64,000 nucleotides of DNA, taken from positions 1 through 64,000 of the forward strand of contig NZ_JPVR01000075.1 in NCBI RefSeq assembly GCF_000772935.1, in the 5' to 3' direction. Positions 1-8,895 of the stretch are shown here, one piece after another (within the stretch, counting starts at the first letter, position 1; each line of letters starts with the position of its first letter). Both the position numbers and the translations under genes were made by a program. The notes below the pieces were generated by a model that was given only the letters and a program-made list of their open reading frames with translations, was not told the origin of the DNA and did not search any database. This DNA comes from Lysinibacillus boronitolerans JCM 21713 = 10a = NBRC 103108. Its GTDB lineage: Bacteria; Bacillota; Bacilli; Bacillales_A; Planococcaceae.

Positions 1-49
1 ATAATAGGGCACGTAGTTTTTCAGGTGTATCCCACATAAAAGCATTCAT
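1..49 (-). CDS. Start of a gene cut by the window edge, possibly M20-type peptidase
   Basis: Sixteen codons of a minus-strand gene are visible, beginning MNAFMWDTPEKLRALL. A good ribosome binding site (AAAAGGAG) lies about 8 bases before the ATG, so the start is well supported. The opening resembles the N-terminus of RocB-like M20 peptidases (W-x-T-x-E-x-L-x-x-LL), but 16 residues are far too few to be sure. It is divergent from the IclR regulator at 486, which may control it. Confidence 0.5.
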   Translation of the reverse strand, partial: MNAFMWDTPEKLRALL

Positions 50-485
50 GATTTTTTCTCCTTTTATAGTAATATGTTTTATTTTCATGATGATATAAAT
101 AGATAATTAGAAGAGAAATACATATTTTTACTGTCATTTATTTTTCACTATACGAAATTAAATCTATATAGTGGAATATAAATTCATCGTAAATGGAAAA
201 CAGCAAATTGTCAATTTTAATTTTTGTGAATACTCGTAATTTTCCGCACTAATTGAGTGGAACTATGTATATATTTCATGTAGCATCTATTTATATGCAT
301 AAAAATTAGTTAAAATAAAATGAAACTACATTCAAAAGCAGGGCTACATGTAAAAAATTGAAGGTACATAAAAATTTGATAATTTGCATGAATTTTAATT
401 TCATAATGATCCCAGTTAAAGCTAACTGGATCTATAAAAACCTTAAGATAGTGATCATATGGGGAAATGAAAGGGAGTAATTGTA
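50..485. other. AT-rich divergent intergenic region
   Basis: This gap separates the cut-off minus-strand gene from the IclR gene. No convincing coding region is seen; the reading frame on the minus strand near 310-498 lacks a ribosome binding site and family features. A short interrupted dyad (GAAT-ATAA-ATTC, 174-185) could be an IclR operator, but it is too short to assert. Confidence 0.4.
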
Positions 486-1214
486 ATGATTCAATCAATC
501 GAAAGAGCTATGTTAGTTATAAATATACTGGCGAAGCATCCGAAGCGTTTTTTTACTGTGCAAGAAATTTTTAATGAAACAGACTTGCCTACTAGCACAA
601 TATACAGATTATTATATACATTAGAAAGTTTTGATTTAGTAGAGAGAAATGAGAATAAAAAAGAATTTCGATTAGGGTATACATGGTTGCAACTGGGTAT
701 GAAAATGTATCATGAGACGGATATTAGAGAAAAAGCGCATCCTCTATTAGAAAACCTTGCATATAATGTTCGCGAAACAATCTATTTAAGTATTGCTAAA
801 CAGTTTGCATCCATTATTATTGATCGAATTGATAGTCCTAAAAATGTCCGTATTATTGATATGATTGGTGAAAAAATCCCATATCCTATAGGGGCTCCAA
901 ATAAAGTATTGCTTGCGTTTTCTAAAAGCGATGTACAGCAACAATTTTTCCAACAACTTGAGGAGCCTGAAAAAGAAAAATTGATAGAGAGCCTCAATGA
1001 TGTAAGAGAAAAAGGCTTTGCCATAAGCGTTGGAGAAAAAACAAAGGGGACAGTATCCATAGCAGCACCTATATTTGATTCAAATAAACAAACAATTGCA
1101 GCCATTAGTGCAGAGTGCTTTGAATATGATACAGATGCTGAAAAATTAGAAAGTATAACACAGGAAGTCATTAAAACTGCACAGCAGCTATCCTATGAAT
1201 TAGGGTATATATAA
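486..1214 (+). CDS. IclR-family transcriptional regulator
   Basis: A 242-residue DNA-binding regulator with the standard IclR layout: an N-terminal winged helix-turn-helix (about residues 1-65, including a TSTIYRLLYTLES recognition-helix segment), then a ligand-binding domain to the C-terminus with the typical IAAPIFD...AAISAE segment. Length matches the family (about 250). The ATG follows AAGGGAG at good spacing. IclR proteins usually control adjacent catabolic genes; the divergent cut-off gene at the window start is the natural candidate target. The effector cannot be read from the sequence. Confidence 0.9.
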   Translation: MIQSIERAMLVINILAKHPKRFFTVQEIFNETDLPTSTIYRLLYTLESFDLVERNENKKEFRLGYTWLQLGMKMYHETDIREKAHPLLENLAYNVRETIYLSIAKQFASIIIDRIDSPKNVRIIDMIGEKIPYPIGAPNKVLLAFSKSDVQQQFFQQLEEPEKEKLIESLNDVREKGFAISVGEKTKGTVSIAAPIFDSNKQTIAAISAECFEYDTDAEKLESITQEVIKTAQQLSYELGYI

Positions 1215-1234
1215 GATTGCTTATTTCGATAAAA

Positions 1235-1280
1235 AACCATCTAGTGTCAGTAATTAGTAGACATTAGATGGTTAATTTTT
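1235..1280. terminator. Bidirectional rho-independent terminator
   Basis: A 14-base arm AACCATCTAGTGTC (1235-1248) pairs with GACATTAGATGGTT (1260-1273). T-runs occur on both strands, serving the convergent IclR and MFS genes. Confidence 0.85.
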
Positions 1281-1295
1281 ATATGAAAAGTGAGA

Positions 1296-2540
1296 TTATT
1301 GTTGCTTGCTACTTATCAACCTTTTATAATAGTGGCTTTTCGAAGGTTTTATATTTAGCCATAGTAGAATGACAGCTACAAATGCCATCATAAAGGATGC
1401 ACTAATGACAACTGAGCGTATGGTAATCCATTCAGCGAAAATCCCAAAAATAGTAGTAAACATAATAATAAAAAGAGCTTCAAAAAATCCATAAATACTT
1501 CCTATACGACCCATGCTCTCAGAGGGAATATTATTTTGATAAAATGTATAAAATCCTGTATTCGCAAAGGCAGTTGCAAAGGATAATACAAAGCAACCTA
1601 TAGCAGCTATAAGAAAGGAAAAGGATGAGGTAAATATTAAATAGCCCAATGCTGTTACGAGAGACCCCATACCTATTAACCAAGAAGTTGGTATTTTTTC
1701 GACAGTAACAGAGTTAGTTAGCGAGCCAATTAAAACACCTACCCCCGCGATACTGACTAAAATACCATATTCCCCTTCAGATAAAGCTAATATTTGTGTT
1801 GCAAAGGCAGCCTCCAAAGAATCAGTAGCTGTCATCAAGATGATGATAGCACTAAACAATAAATAGACTACCATCACGTAGGAATTTTTTAAGCTAAAGC
1901 GTATGACCATTTGCCAATCCTGAAGCAATACGCGATAAAGGGATGTTCTTTCTGTATGTCCAACAAATTTTTCAAAGGCTTCAATATTCGGCATTTTGAA
2001 CGTTATACAGGCTGATAGAAATAACGCAATCGCATTTAAATATATAGCCATATGAGGTGTTCCAACTGTGAACAAGAAACCTGCGATTGCTGGCCCAGTT
2101 AGAAATGCACCAGAGTCGAGCAAGCTGCGTAATGAATTAAAGCGTTTCCTTTGTTCGATAGGAATTAACTTAGTGATATAAGTCATAGATGTCGGCTGAT
2201 ACATAGAGCTAGCTACTGTAATGATAAAGACAAAGACATACATCCACACTAGGCTTGAAAAGCAGGGGAGTATGACAATGAGTATAGATTGAATCATATT
2301 TAGAATAATCATTAGCTTTTTCTTATTAAAACGATCGATTAGGCTTCCTGACCAAAAATTAGTGAACAAGGAAGAAATCGCTCTTACAATATACAATCCA
2401 GAGACAGCCAAAGCAGATTCTGTGAGGTTTAACACAATTAAATTTAAGGCGATAAAATAAATCCATTCGCCAACACTGGAAACACCAATACTACATAATA
2501 GGATGGCAGGATAGCGCCAGCTTTCTAAAGCTTTTCTCAT
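1296..2540 (-). CDS. MFS transporter (EntS/MFS_3-like) under T-box control
   Basis: A 414-residue integral membrane protein with about 12 hydrophobic segments and the MFS loop 2-3 motif (GSLIDRFNKKKLM, around residue 63). The PTSMTYITKLIP segment and overall layout resemble EntS/macrolide-efflux type exporters. The start is preceded by AAGGAGG at ideal spacing. The gene lies only about 30 bases downstream of a T-box terminator and is the only gene that T-box can control, so expression should rise when one aminoacyl-tRNA runs low. That is unusual for a drug-efflux-like MFS and suggests an amino-acid-related substrate (inference). Substrate unknown. Confidence 0.85.
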   Translation of the reverse strand: MRKALESWRYPAILLCSIGVSSVGEWIYFIALNLIVLNLTESALAVSGLYIVRAISSLFTNFWSGSLIDRFNKKKLMIILNMIQSILIVILPCFSSLVWMYVFVFIITVASSMYQPTSMTYITKLIPIEQRKRFNSLRSLLDSGAFLTGPAIAGFLFTVGTPHMAIYLNAIALFLSACITFKMPNIEAFEKFVGHTERTSLYRVLLQDWQMVIRFSLKNSYVMVVYLLFSAIIILMTATDSLEAAFATQILALSEGEYGILVSIAGVGVLIGSLTNSVTVEKIPTSWLIGMGSLVTALGYLIFTSSFSFLIAAIGCFVLSFATAFANTGFYTFYQNNIPSESMGRIGSIYGFFEALFIIMFTTIFGIFAEWITIRSVVISASFMMAFVAVILLWLNIKPSKSHYYKRLISSKQQ

Positions 2541-2570
2541 ATAAATTCCTCCTTAAGCAAAGTGACGATT

Positions 2571-2868
2571 TGCAAAATAAAAAACCCCACCCCCAAGACG
2601 ATTAGTCTTAGGGACGAGGTTGTAGAATTTATATACTCACGTGGTGCCACCCTAGTTCACTATTATGTCACCATAATAGCCTTTTCAGTACGGCATAGTG
2701 CCTATGCTTATACTGTAACTCTATAACGGGAGTTCCCGTCGCACCATCATTCAAACAAAATCCAATGCGCTACTCCGAGGCTTGTTTCAATAATTCGTTC
2801 TTACTCGTTTTCAGCAATCCGAGCTCTCTGGGAAGAACAGCCTTATTTACTCTTCTCTTCAATGTATT
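2571..2868 (-). promoter_or_regulatory. T-box riboswitch leader with antiterminator/terminator
   Basis: The minus strand carries an AGAGAG element, a GATTGCTG distal-loop element, the T-box core AGGGTGGCACCACG (2640-2653), then a 15-bp terminator hairpin (2585-2619) and a T-run (2571-2584). This is the tRNA-sensing T-box layout. The specifier lies in GAAACAAG (2788-2781) and reads AAC (Asn) or ACA (Thr) depending on register. The T-box bulge UGGC should pair with a tRNA whose discriminator base is G, which fits tRNA-Asn better. It controls the MFS gene 30 bases downstream. Confidence 0.9.
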
Positions 2869-2874
2869 TTCGCT

Positions 2875-2903
2875 AGTGTAACATATGTACATGATTTTGG
2901 TAA
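2875..2903 (-). promoter_or_regulatory. Probable sigma-A promoter of the T-box transcript
   Basis: TTACCA (2903-2898) and TACACT (2880-2875) are separated by 17 bases, each matching consensus at four of six positions. The predicted transcript start near 2868 leaves a normal-length T-box leader. Confidence 0.5.
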
Positions 2904-2923
2904 ATAGTCCTATAAAAAGAATA

Positions 2924-3547
2924 CTAATTATTTTGTAGAAAGATTTTTAATTGTGTTATCAGCGATTGGCAGTGCTGTATGGATAAATCAACATTCAAGG
3001 GAATTTCAAGTGAATGATTAAGGTCCTCCAAAACAGCAAGCTGAAGGGTAGCAAGTTGCGCTAGCTTCTCCTGTGAATAATGAGGGTCCGCTGTACCAAT
3101 TGCCAAAAATGCATGTTTGTCTAATAGATTTGCCATTGTATGTTGAAGAGAAAGTAATGGGGTGAAAAGTACATAACGAGCAGGGATAGAAGGAGTCTGC
3201 TGCATATAATAATCGACAATTGGCATAGTACCTAAAGATTTTCCTAGATAGACGACTTCTCTATAAGGCTTTGATTGCAAGCATTTCTCTACAATAGGAT
3301 TGGCAACACGATAGACCATTTCTGATATGGCTTGGGAATCCTGTTCAAAGTGCTGCTGCTCAAATGTATAATTGATTTGGATGACATCATAGCCAAGTTC
3401 TAGCAGTAATGCCGTAGAATAATAAAGTATAGGTTTATCATAGGTATAGCCTGTGCCAGAGAGCATAAAACATACCTTATCGCTTTTTCTATCAAAAAAG
3501 CTGTAGGATAGACCATTGTACATGGCGTGCTTAGGTTTGATTTTCAT
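2924..3547 (-). CDS. Alpha/beta hydrolase family protein
   Basis: A 207-residue protein with an alpha/beta-hydrolase pattern: strand plus nucleophile elbow GKSLG (residues 102-106, Ser104), an acid candidate in GTADPH and a late histidine in LNHSLE. It has no signal peptide and should be cytoplasmic. The start chosen (MKIKPKHA) has GGAGG 7 bases upstream; a longer frame runs further upstream but crosses the divergent promoter region. It is divergent from the quinone reductase gene 64 bases away. Substrate cannot be predicted. Confidence 0.75.
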   Translation of the reverse strand: MKIKPKHAMYNGLSYSFFDRKSDKVCFMLSGTGYTYDKPILYYSTALLLELGYDVIQINYTFEQQHFEQDSQAISEMVYRVANPIVEKCLQSKPYREVVYLGKSLGTMPIVDYYMQQTPSIPARYVLFTPLLSLQHTMANLLDKHAFLAIGTADPHYSQEKLAQLATLQLAVLEDLNHSLEIPLNVDLSIQHCQSLITQLKIFLQNN

Positions 3548-3611
3548 GAATATTCCTCCATCATTTCTATATATAGTATATAATTTTACTATAGCAAGGA
3601 GGGAGAAATTT

Positions 3612-4580
3612 ATGAAGGCTATTATTATCAATGAATTTGGCACATCTGAGGTTTTAACATCTATTGATTGTCCAAAACCGACTATTTGTGAGGGTGAAGT
3701 CTTAATACGGACAACCTATACAAGCGTAAATTTTGCAGATATTAAAAATCGCACAGGTAATAAAGCTAAAGCAAATTTTCCGATGGTTCTTGGTTTAGAT
3801 GTTGCAGGGGTAATTGAAGAAGTTTTTAATGATAGCAGTGGTTTTCAAAAGGGTGACCAAGTTATCGCATTCCCGAAAAACGGCGCTTATGCAGAATTTG
3901 TTGTAGCAAAGGAACAACTAGTCTTTAAAATACCTAGTGGTGTACCAATCGAGAAGGTAGCAGCTGTACCGACTGTTTTATTTTTATCATATATGTTAAC
4001 ACATCAAATAGCAGCCATTGGTCAGCAGGATGCCGTCCTAATTCATGCTGCTTCTGGTGGGGTAGGGACAATGCTTGTTCAAATGGCAAAAAGGCTGGGA
4101 GCTAAACAGATTATAGGTACAGTGAGTAATTTAGAAAAAGCCCCAATCGTTTATCAGCTTGGTGCGGATCATGTACTAACATATGATCAATTTAGTACAA
4201 ATGTCAATGAACTTACAAAGGGTCAGGGTGTTGATATTGTGTACGATTCCATTGCAGGAGCTATCACCGAGGAGAGTTTAACTTGCTTAGCGCCTTATGG
4301 TACGCTTGTCCAATTTGGGAATAGTGGAGGCAGAGCAGGTAATATTAAAACAGCAGATTTACACAATAGTTGCCGCAATATAAAAGGATTTAGCTTAGGT
4401 ACGACAAGAGCTTTGAAGCCAGAACTGTTACAACAGGTGGCACAGGATATTTTCTCTTTAGTAAAAGAAGACAGTTTTCAGGTGCCGATTGCTAAAATAT
4501 TTACCTTAGAGGAAATGAAAAAGGCTCACGAATTTATGGAAAGTCGTCAGCATCAAGGAAAAATACTTATTAAAATATAA
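3612..4580 (+). CDS. Zinc-free quinone oxidoreductase (MDR superfamily)
   Basis: A 322-residue NADPH:quinone reductase-like protein. It has the N-terminal GroES-like fold, then a Rossmann domain with HAASGGVGTM (residues 146-154) for NADPH. The catalytic zinc ligands of alcohol dehydrogenases are absent, placing it in the QOR group, which transfers electrons from NADPH to quinones or activated alkenes. The start is set by AGGAGGGAG upstream of ATG 3612; longer frames enter the divergent promoter. A terminator follows directly. Confidence 0.85.
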   Translation: MKAIIINEFGTSEVLTSIDCPKPTICEGEVLIRTTYTSVNFADIKNRTGNKAKANFPMVLGLDVAGVIEEVFNDSSGFQKGDQVIAFPKNGAYAEFVVAKEQLVFKIPSGVPIEKVAAVPTVLFLSYMLTHQIAAIGQQDAVLIHAASGGVGTMLVQMAKRLGAKQIIGTVSNLEKAPIVYQLGADHVLTYDQFSTNVNELTKGQGVDIVYDSIAGAITEESLTCLAPYGTLVQFGNSGGRAGNIKTADLHNSCRNIKGFSLGTTRALKPELLQQVAQDIFSLVKEDSFQVPIAKIFTLEEMKKAHEFMESRQHQGKILIKI

Positions 4581-4587
4581 AAGCACA

Positions 4588-4624
4588 AAAAAAATGACAC
4601 TCCAAATATGGGTGTCATCTTTTG
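4588..4624. terminator. Bidirectional terminator
   Basis: ATGACACTCC (4594-4603) pairs with the GGGTGTCAT arm (4610-4618), flanked by an A-run and a T-run, between the convergent quinone reductase and EcsC genes. Confidence 0.8.
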
Positions 4625-4628
4625 TCAA

Positions 4629-5435
4629 TCAACCATCTAATTCAGTAAGTTTTTCATAAATACGTCTTTTACGATACAGCATCATACCCGTTTCGGCTAC
4701 ATCCTGAATCATGCCCTTATTGGCATAGGCTCCAAAAACCATCCCTGCAATAGGGATCATTTGAAACAGCTTTTTCCAGCCTAGCTGATCACGATATGTG
4801 TAAAATACTTCCTGCCATCCTTGAAGCTGAGAAATCATGTTATCGGAAGCCTTTTTTGAGCTATTCATAGCAGAAAGCTCCTGTAAGATTGCTTCTTTAC
4901 CAACAATATCAGCAGAGGTAAATTGTAGACATTTTACAATAAAAATACGTTCCATTTTATCGTTCGGATCATAGCCATGTATAATTGCTATTTCTTGCAA
5001 AGTTTTTAGTGCAGTCCCTAAAATCATTGGAATATCAATAGCTAAAGTAAAGATGCCACCAAAGCCAGTAGAGGCTCCTTGTACAGTAGCAAATTTCACA
5101 CGTTCATTTTGTAATTTATCACTGAGGGAGATCATGTCCTCTATAGGAATCTGACCAATATCAGAAATCGTTATAATATGCTGTGTGGAAGAATGGTCAC
5201 GAATTTTTTGTATCATGGCTTGTTCATTGATTAAATACTTTCCACCTGACTGAATATAATTGCCTAGTTCATCTACCAATAAAGCAATTTTATTTTGGAG
5301 AAAGGCAGGTGTCATTTTATCTAATAATTTAAATGGTATTCTCCCTAATTTCTCCCAAAACCATAAATCTTTTTGATCTTTTTCCCACACTTGAATCTCT
5401 TGTAAATGCTGCTCTAATAACTCTCGATTCTCCAT
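4629..5435 (-). CDS. EcsC family protein
   Basis: A 268-residue protein with the EcsC hallmarks: an N-terminal helical region, a glycine-rich GASTGFGGIFTLAIDIP segment (about residues 118-134), GYDP, and a C-terminal AYANKGMIQDVAETGMMLYRKRRI. EcsC-domain proteins are membrane-associated; family members sit beside the EcsAB ABC transporter in Bacillus, but no EcsAB gene is here, so this is a stand-alone paralogue. Molecular function is not known for the family. Confidence 0.8.
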   Translation of the reverse strand: MENRELLEQHLQEIQVWEKDQKDLWFWEKLGRIPFKLLDKMTPAFLQNKIALLVDELGNYIQSGGKYLINEQAMIQKIRDHSSTQHIITISDIGQIPIEDMISLSDKLQNERVKFATVQGASTGFGGIFTLAIDIPMILGTALKTLQEIAIIHGYDPNDKMERIFIVKCLQFTSADIVGKEAILQELSAMNSSKKASDNMISQLQGWQEVFYTYRDQLGWKKLFQMIPIAGMVFGAYANKGMIQDVAETGMMLYRKRRIYEKLTELDG

Positions 5436-5540
5436 TATTGTTTTATCCCCTTATGTGTCCATTTAACTTTAAATACGAAAAAAACTATATAAAGTTTCGC
5501 TTTATTTAAATGAGATTTCGACAAACTAATGAATCACATA

Positions 5541-6902
5541 CTATTGCCAAACAGACGCAAGGAGTGCAATTCCTTCATCTATTTGCTGAAGTGTCAGTCC
5601 ACCATACCCTATAATGATCATTGTTTCATTTGTTCCATTTTGATAAGAGGTAGAGCATGGGTAGACTTGAACCCCTACCTCTTGAGCAAGCTGGATTGCT
5701 CTACTCTCGGTGAGATGTTGGGGTAGCTTGATGACTATATGAAGTCCAGACTTTTCACCGATTACTTGAAATTCATTTGAAAAATGTGTAGAGATGGCGG
5801 TCAATAATGCTTGCTGCTTTTTACGATAGATTGTTCGCATTTTTGCCAAATGCTTATCAAATAGACCTTGTGCAAGAAAGTCTGCTAAGACAAGCTGGTC
5901 TACTTTCGAGACAACCGATTTTTGCTCATGATGAAAAGTCATAAACGGCACTACTAGAGACTTTGGAAGAATCATATAACTAATGCGTAAGGATGGAAGC
6001 AATGTTTTCGAAAATGTTCCGAAATAAATGACACGTTGAAGCTGATCCATTTTTGCTAAAGACGGGATTGGTAGCCCCTTATAACGAAATTCGGAATCAT
6101 AATCATCTTCAATAATAAGCCCCGCGTTCGAGTTAGCCCATTGTAACAATGCCACTCTTCTTTCTATAGTCATAATCATGCCTAATGGAAATTGATGAGC
6201 AGGTGTTGTGTATAACATGTGAATTGGTGTTGCAGGGAGTGTAACCCCAGAATAGTCCACAGGAATCGCCTCTGTGGACAATCCACATTGCTGTAAAACG
6301 GCACGCACTCTTTTAAATCCTGGCTCCTCTAACCCAACGCGTGTCGCAGACCCAAGAAAATGACAAAGAGCCTGAAGCTGGCTTTGTGTACCACTGTATA
6401 TAAATACCTGTGAAGCATCACAGCTAACCCCACGAGAACGCTCTACATAGCGGGCAATCTCTGTGCGTAAAGTTGTCTCTCCCTCCCAAGGGCTTGTTGA
6501 TAAATTGTTACTATTAAAATGCTTTTTAATAAGCTTGTGCCAAGCAGCATAGGGAAAAGCCTCGTTATCCACATGTCCATTTGTAAAATCAAATTGTATA
6601 TTGTTAGGGATATTGTTACTTGGAACAGATACATGCTGGGGTACTTGCTGTAGCCAATCAAATTCAAAGGGCGCAATAAAATAACCAGAACGCTCTTTAC
6701 TATAAATATAGCCTTCTGCAAGTAACTGCTCATAGGCTTCCTTTATGGTGTGTACACTCACATTCAATGTTAGGGCGAGAGCTCGTTTAGAAGGCAGTTG
6801 TTCATGAGCAAGTAATTTTTTAGTGATAATAGCATGCTTTATCTCTTCATAGATTTGGATGTATTTCGCTAGATTGCCTGTAAATATAATGGAGAGCTCC
6901 AT
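5541..6902 (-). CDS. MocR-type regulator (GntR wHTH + aminotransferase-like domain)
   Basis: A 453-residue fusion typical of MocR/PdxR regulators. Residues 1-75 form a GntR winged helix (LPSKRALALTLNVSVHTIKEAYEQL). Residues about 105-450 form a fold-type I PLP enzyme-like domain with EEPGFKR, TPAHQFPLG (233-241), EDDYDSEFR (265-273) and the PLP lysine in GTFSKTL (Lys299). MocR proteins sense PLP or amino-acid adducts and usually act on a divergent gene; here that is the acetyltransferase at 7002, 99 bases away. No pdxST genes are in view, so a PdxR role is not supported. Confidence 0.9.
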   Translation of the reverse strand: MELSIIFTGNLAKYIQIYEEIKHAIITKKLLAHEQLPSKRALALTLNVSVHTIKEAYEQLLAEGYIYSKERSGYFIAPFEFDWLQQVPQHVSVPSNNIPNNIQFDFTNGHVDNEAFPYAAWHKLIKKHFNSNNLSTSPWEGETTLRTEIARYVERSRGVSCDASQVFIYSGTQSQLQALCHFLGSATRVGLEEPGFKRVRAVLQQCGLSTEAIPVDYSGVTLPATPIHMLYTTPAHQFPLGMIMTIERRVALLQWANSNAGLIIEDDYDSEFRYKGLPIPSLAKMDQLQRVIYFGTFSKTLLPSLRISYMILPKSLVVPFMTFHHEQKSVVSKVDQLVLADFLAQGLFDKHLAKMRTIYRKKQQALLTAISTHFSNEFQVIGEKSGLHIVIKLPQHLTESRAIQLAQEVGVQVYPCSTSYQNGTNETMIIIGYGGLTLQQIDEGIALLASVWQ

Positions 6903-7001
6903 ATAAATGCCTCCTCCTCTGGTATGGTTGATTTTTTAGTAATTGGTTATATATATCATATCAATTTTACCGTTAAATAAGAAAAAAAGGAGTGAAGTGT
7001 A

Positions 7002-7586
7002 ATGGAATTTATAACATTAGAAAATGAAGTGGTTAAACTAAAGCCTTTAGAATTGAGCGATTTACCAGGAATTTTAGAGACAGGAAGTTATCCAGAAATT
7101 TGGTCACATATGTCCACAACGATAGAAAAAAGGGAGGATGTGAATAAATTTGTGGAAAACGCCTTAAAGGCAAAAAACGAAAAAACAGAATTTCCATTTG
7201 TGATTGTGGATAAACACTCAGGGGACATTATCGGGTCTACACGTTTTATGGATATTGATGACAAGCATCAGCGATTAGAAATTGGCTATACATGGCTAAC
7301 GCCTGCATACTGGCGTACAGCTATTAATACTAACTGTAAGTATTTACTATTACGATACTGTTTTGAGCATCTTCATTTACAACGTGTACAAATAAAAACG
7401 GATCATGATAATATCCGTTCTCAAAAAGCAATTGAGCGAATTGGTGCTACAAAAGAGGGAATATTGCGTAACCATATGATTCGCAAGGATGGTACGACTA
7501 GGCATACCGTTATGTATAGTATCACAATGGAAGAATGGCCACAGGTGAAAAAACATATAGAAAGTCTATTAGTTCAATTAGGGTAA
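7002..7586 (+). CDS. GNAT acetyltransferase, RimJ/RimL type
   Basis: A 194-residue GNAT protein with the RimJ/L pattern: PLELSDLPGI near the start, the IGSTRF strand, EIGYTWLTPAYWRT and a C-terminal SQKAIERIGATKEGILRNH segment containing the acetyl-CoA-contacting region. It should transfer an acetyl group to an N-terminus, amino acid or small amine. The AAGGAG site lies 8 bases before the ATG. It is divergent from the MocR gene, which is the likeliest regulator (inference). Confidence 0.85.
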   Translation: MEFITLENEVVKLKPLELSDLPGILETGSYPEIWSHMSTTIEKREDVNKFVENALKAKNEKTEFPFVIVDKHSGDIIGSTRFMDIDDKHQRLEIGYTWLTPAYWRTAINTNCKYLLLRYCFEHLHLQRVQIKTDHDNIRSQKAIERIGATKEGILRNHMIRKDGTTRHTVMYSITMEEWPQVKKHIESLLVQLG

Positions 7587-7704
7587 TTATAGGTATAAAA
7601 AGGTATTTATATAATCCATAAAACTGTTTTTTCTTATAAAAAGTGTCAAAAAATAAAGGGGAGGGTAGAGTAGAGTACCGAAAAATTGAAAGAGGGTAAT
7701 CTAC

Positions 7705-8877
7705 TTGAAACCTAAATATACTTTAAGACAAATTTATGGTGATAATGCTGTGTATACACCAAGAACACCGTATAGTGATAATCCGTGGATGATGGATGAT
7801 CCTCATAAGCTAGATGCTTTAACCTCAAGAGAAGTTGCTATTGCTGATATCCCCGTGCTAGTACATCGAGCAACACAAACAGAAAAAGCACAAGAGCTTC
7901 ATCAATTAGCAGGATTACCATGGATCGAACAGCCTTATAGCTATGAGACGCAAGAGGAGTATCTGGCACAAATCCAAGCTTGGTGTAAGGAAGGGAAGAC
8001 TATTGTATGCCAATATATACATGACCTGGAGCATATGGATCGTCAATGTTATTGGATGGATGCGGAGAAATTTAATGAGTTGAATACAAAAGCTTATATC
8101 GATCATTTAATCGATAGCAAGTATGTGCCAAGCCGTTTAAATGTAGAGACATATAGACTTTCAGATGCCATTAAAAATTGGCAGCCTCCTGTAGTACTGA
8201 AGCCTGGCGATGATTCTCCGACATCGGGAGGATATGGCGTTACCATTTGTCATAATAAAGAGGAGCTGACGGAGGGTTTACGACAATTTCGGATGACTGG
8301 AACTGAAAGTATAATCATTGAGGAGCTTTTACAGACAAAGGACAACTATAGCTGTCAATTTGTTTACTCGGAGGAGCTAGGTATTCAATACTTAGGAGCT
8401 TCCCAGCAAATTACGGATGACAATGGCATTTACGAAGGGAATATCATTGTAGATAAAGTGCCCGAAAAAGTAATTGAAGTAGGAAAGCATATTATGGAAC
8501 GTGGCGTTGAAGAAGGCTTTGTCGGTGTGGCAGGCTTTGATTTAATTGTCACTGAAGCTGGTGATGTTCAAGCGATAGATTTAAATTTCCGTCAAAATGG
8601 TTCAACCTCTATGCTGATGTTTCATGATGCTTTAGGAAAGCCCATCAATAAATTTAGCTCCTATTCAGCACAAAGCCCACAACAGAATAATTACTTCTAT
8701 CAAACAATTAAGAAATATATAAAACAAGGTATGTTATTTCCCTTATCTTTCTATGATGGAGATTATTTTGAGGAGTCTGTACCTTCTAGATTTGTCGGTG
8801 TATGGTATGCAGATACGTTAGAGGAAATTGAAAAACGGGAGAAGGAATTATTACCTGAAGAAAAGAATGGTCTTTAA
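7705..8877 (+). CDS. ATP-grasp domain protein, possible carboxylate-amine/peptide ligase
   Basis: A 390-residue protein with an ATP-grasp core. Lys166 lies in VVLKPGDDSP, the glycine loop is GGYG (175-178), an ATP-hinge EE lies near 206-207, and the metal-binding part is GFDL...IDLNFRQNG (Asp279, Asp292, Asn294, Arg296). Such enzymes join a carboxylate to an amine through an acyl phosphate. The start is TTG after AGAGGG; no better ATG exists upstream. It stands alone, convergent with the ABC permease, with no partner biosynthetic genes. The substrate is unknown. Confidence 0.75.
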   Translation: MKPKYTLRQIYGDNAVYTPRTPYSDNPWMMDDPHKLDALTSREVAIADIPVLVHRATQTEKAQELHQLAGLPWIEQPYSYETQEEYLAQIQAWCKEGKTIVCQYIHDLEHMDRQCYWMDAEKFNELNTKAYIDHLIDSKYVPSRLNVETYRLSDAIKNWQPPVVLKPGDDSPTSGGYGVTICHNKEELTEGLRQFRMTGTESIIIEELLQTKDNYSCQFVYSEELGIQYLGASQQITDDNGIYEGNIIVDKVPEKVIEVGKHIMERGVEEGFVGVAGFDLIVTEAGDVQAIDLNFRQNGSTSMLMFHDALGKPINKFSSYSAQSPQQNNYFYQTIKKYIKQGMLFPLSFYDGDYFEESVPSRFVGVWYADTLEEIEKREKELLPEEKNGL

Positions 8878-8895
8878 TCGACCATTCTTTTTTTA
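8863..8895. terminator. Bidirectional terminator inside two overlapping gene ends
   Basis: A 10-bp stem, AAGAATGGTC (8863-8872) with GACCATTCTT (8880-8889), is followed by a T-run. It overlaps the last codons of the ATP-grasp gene and of the convergent ABC permease gene. Confidence 0.85.

Noticed and set aside
310..498. A 62-codon minus-strand frame upstream of the IclR gene
   Set aside because: Low-complexity AT-rich translation, no ribosome site, overlaps the IclR start.
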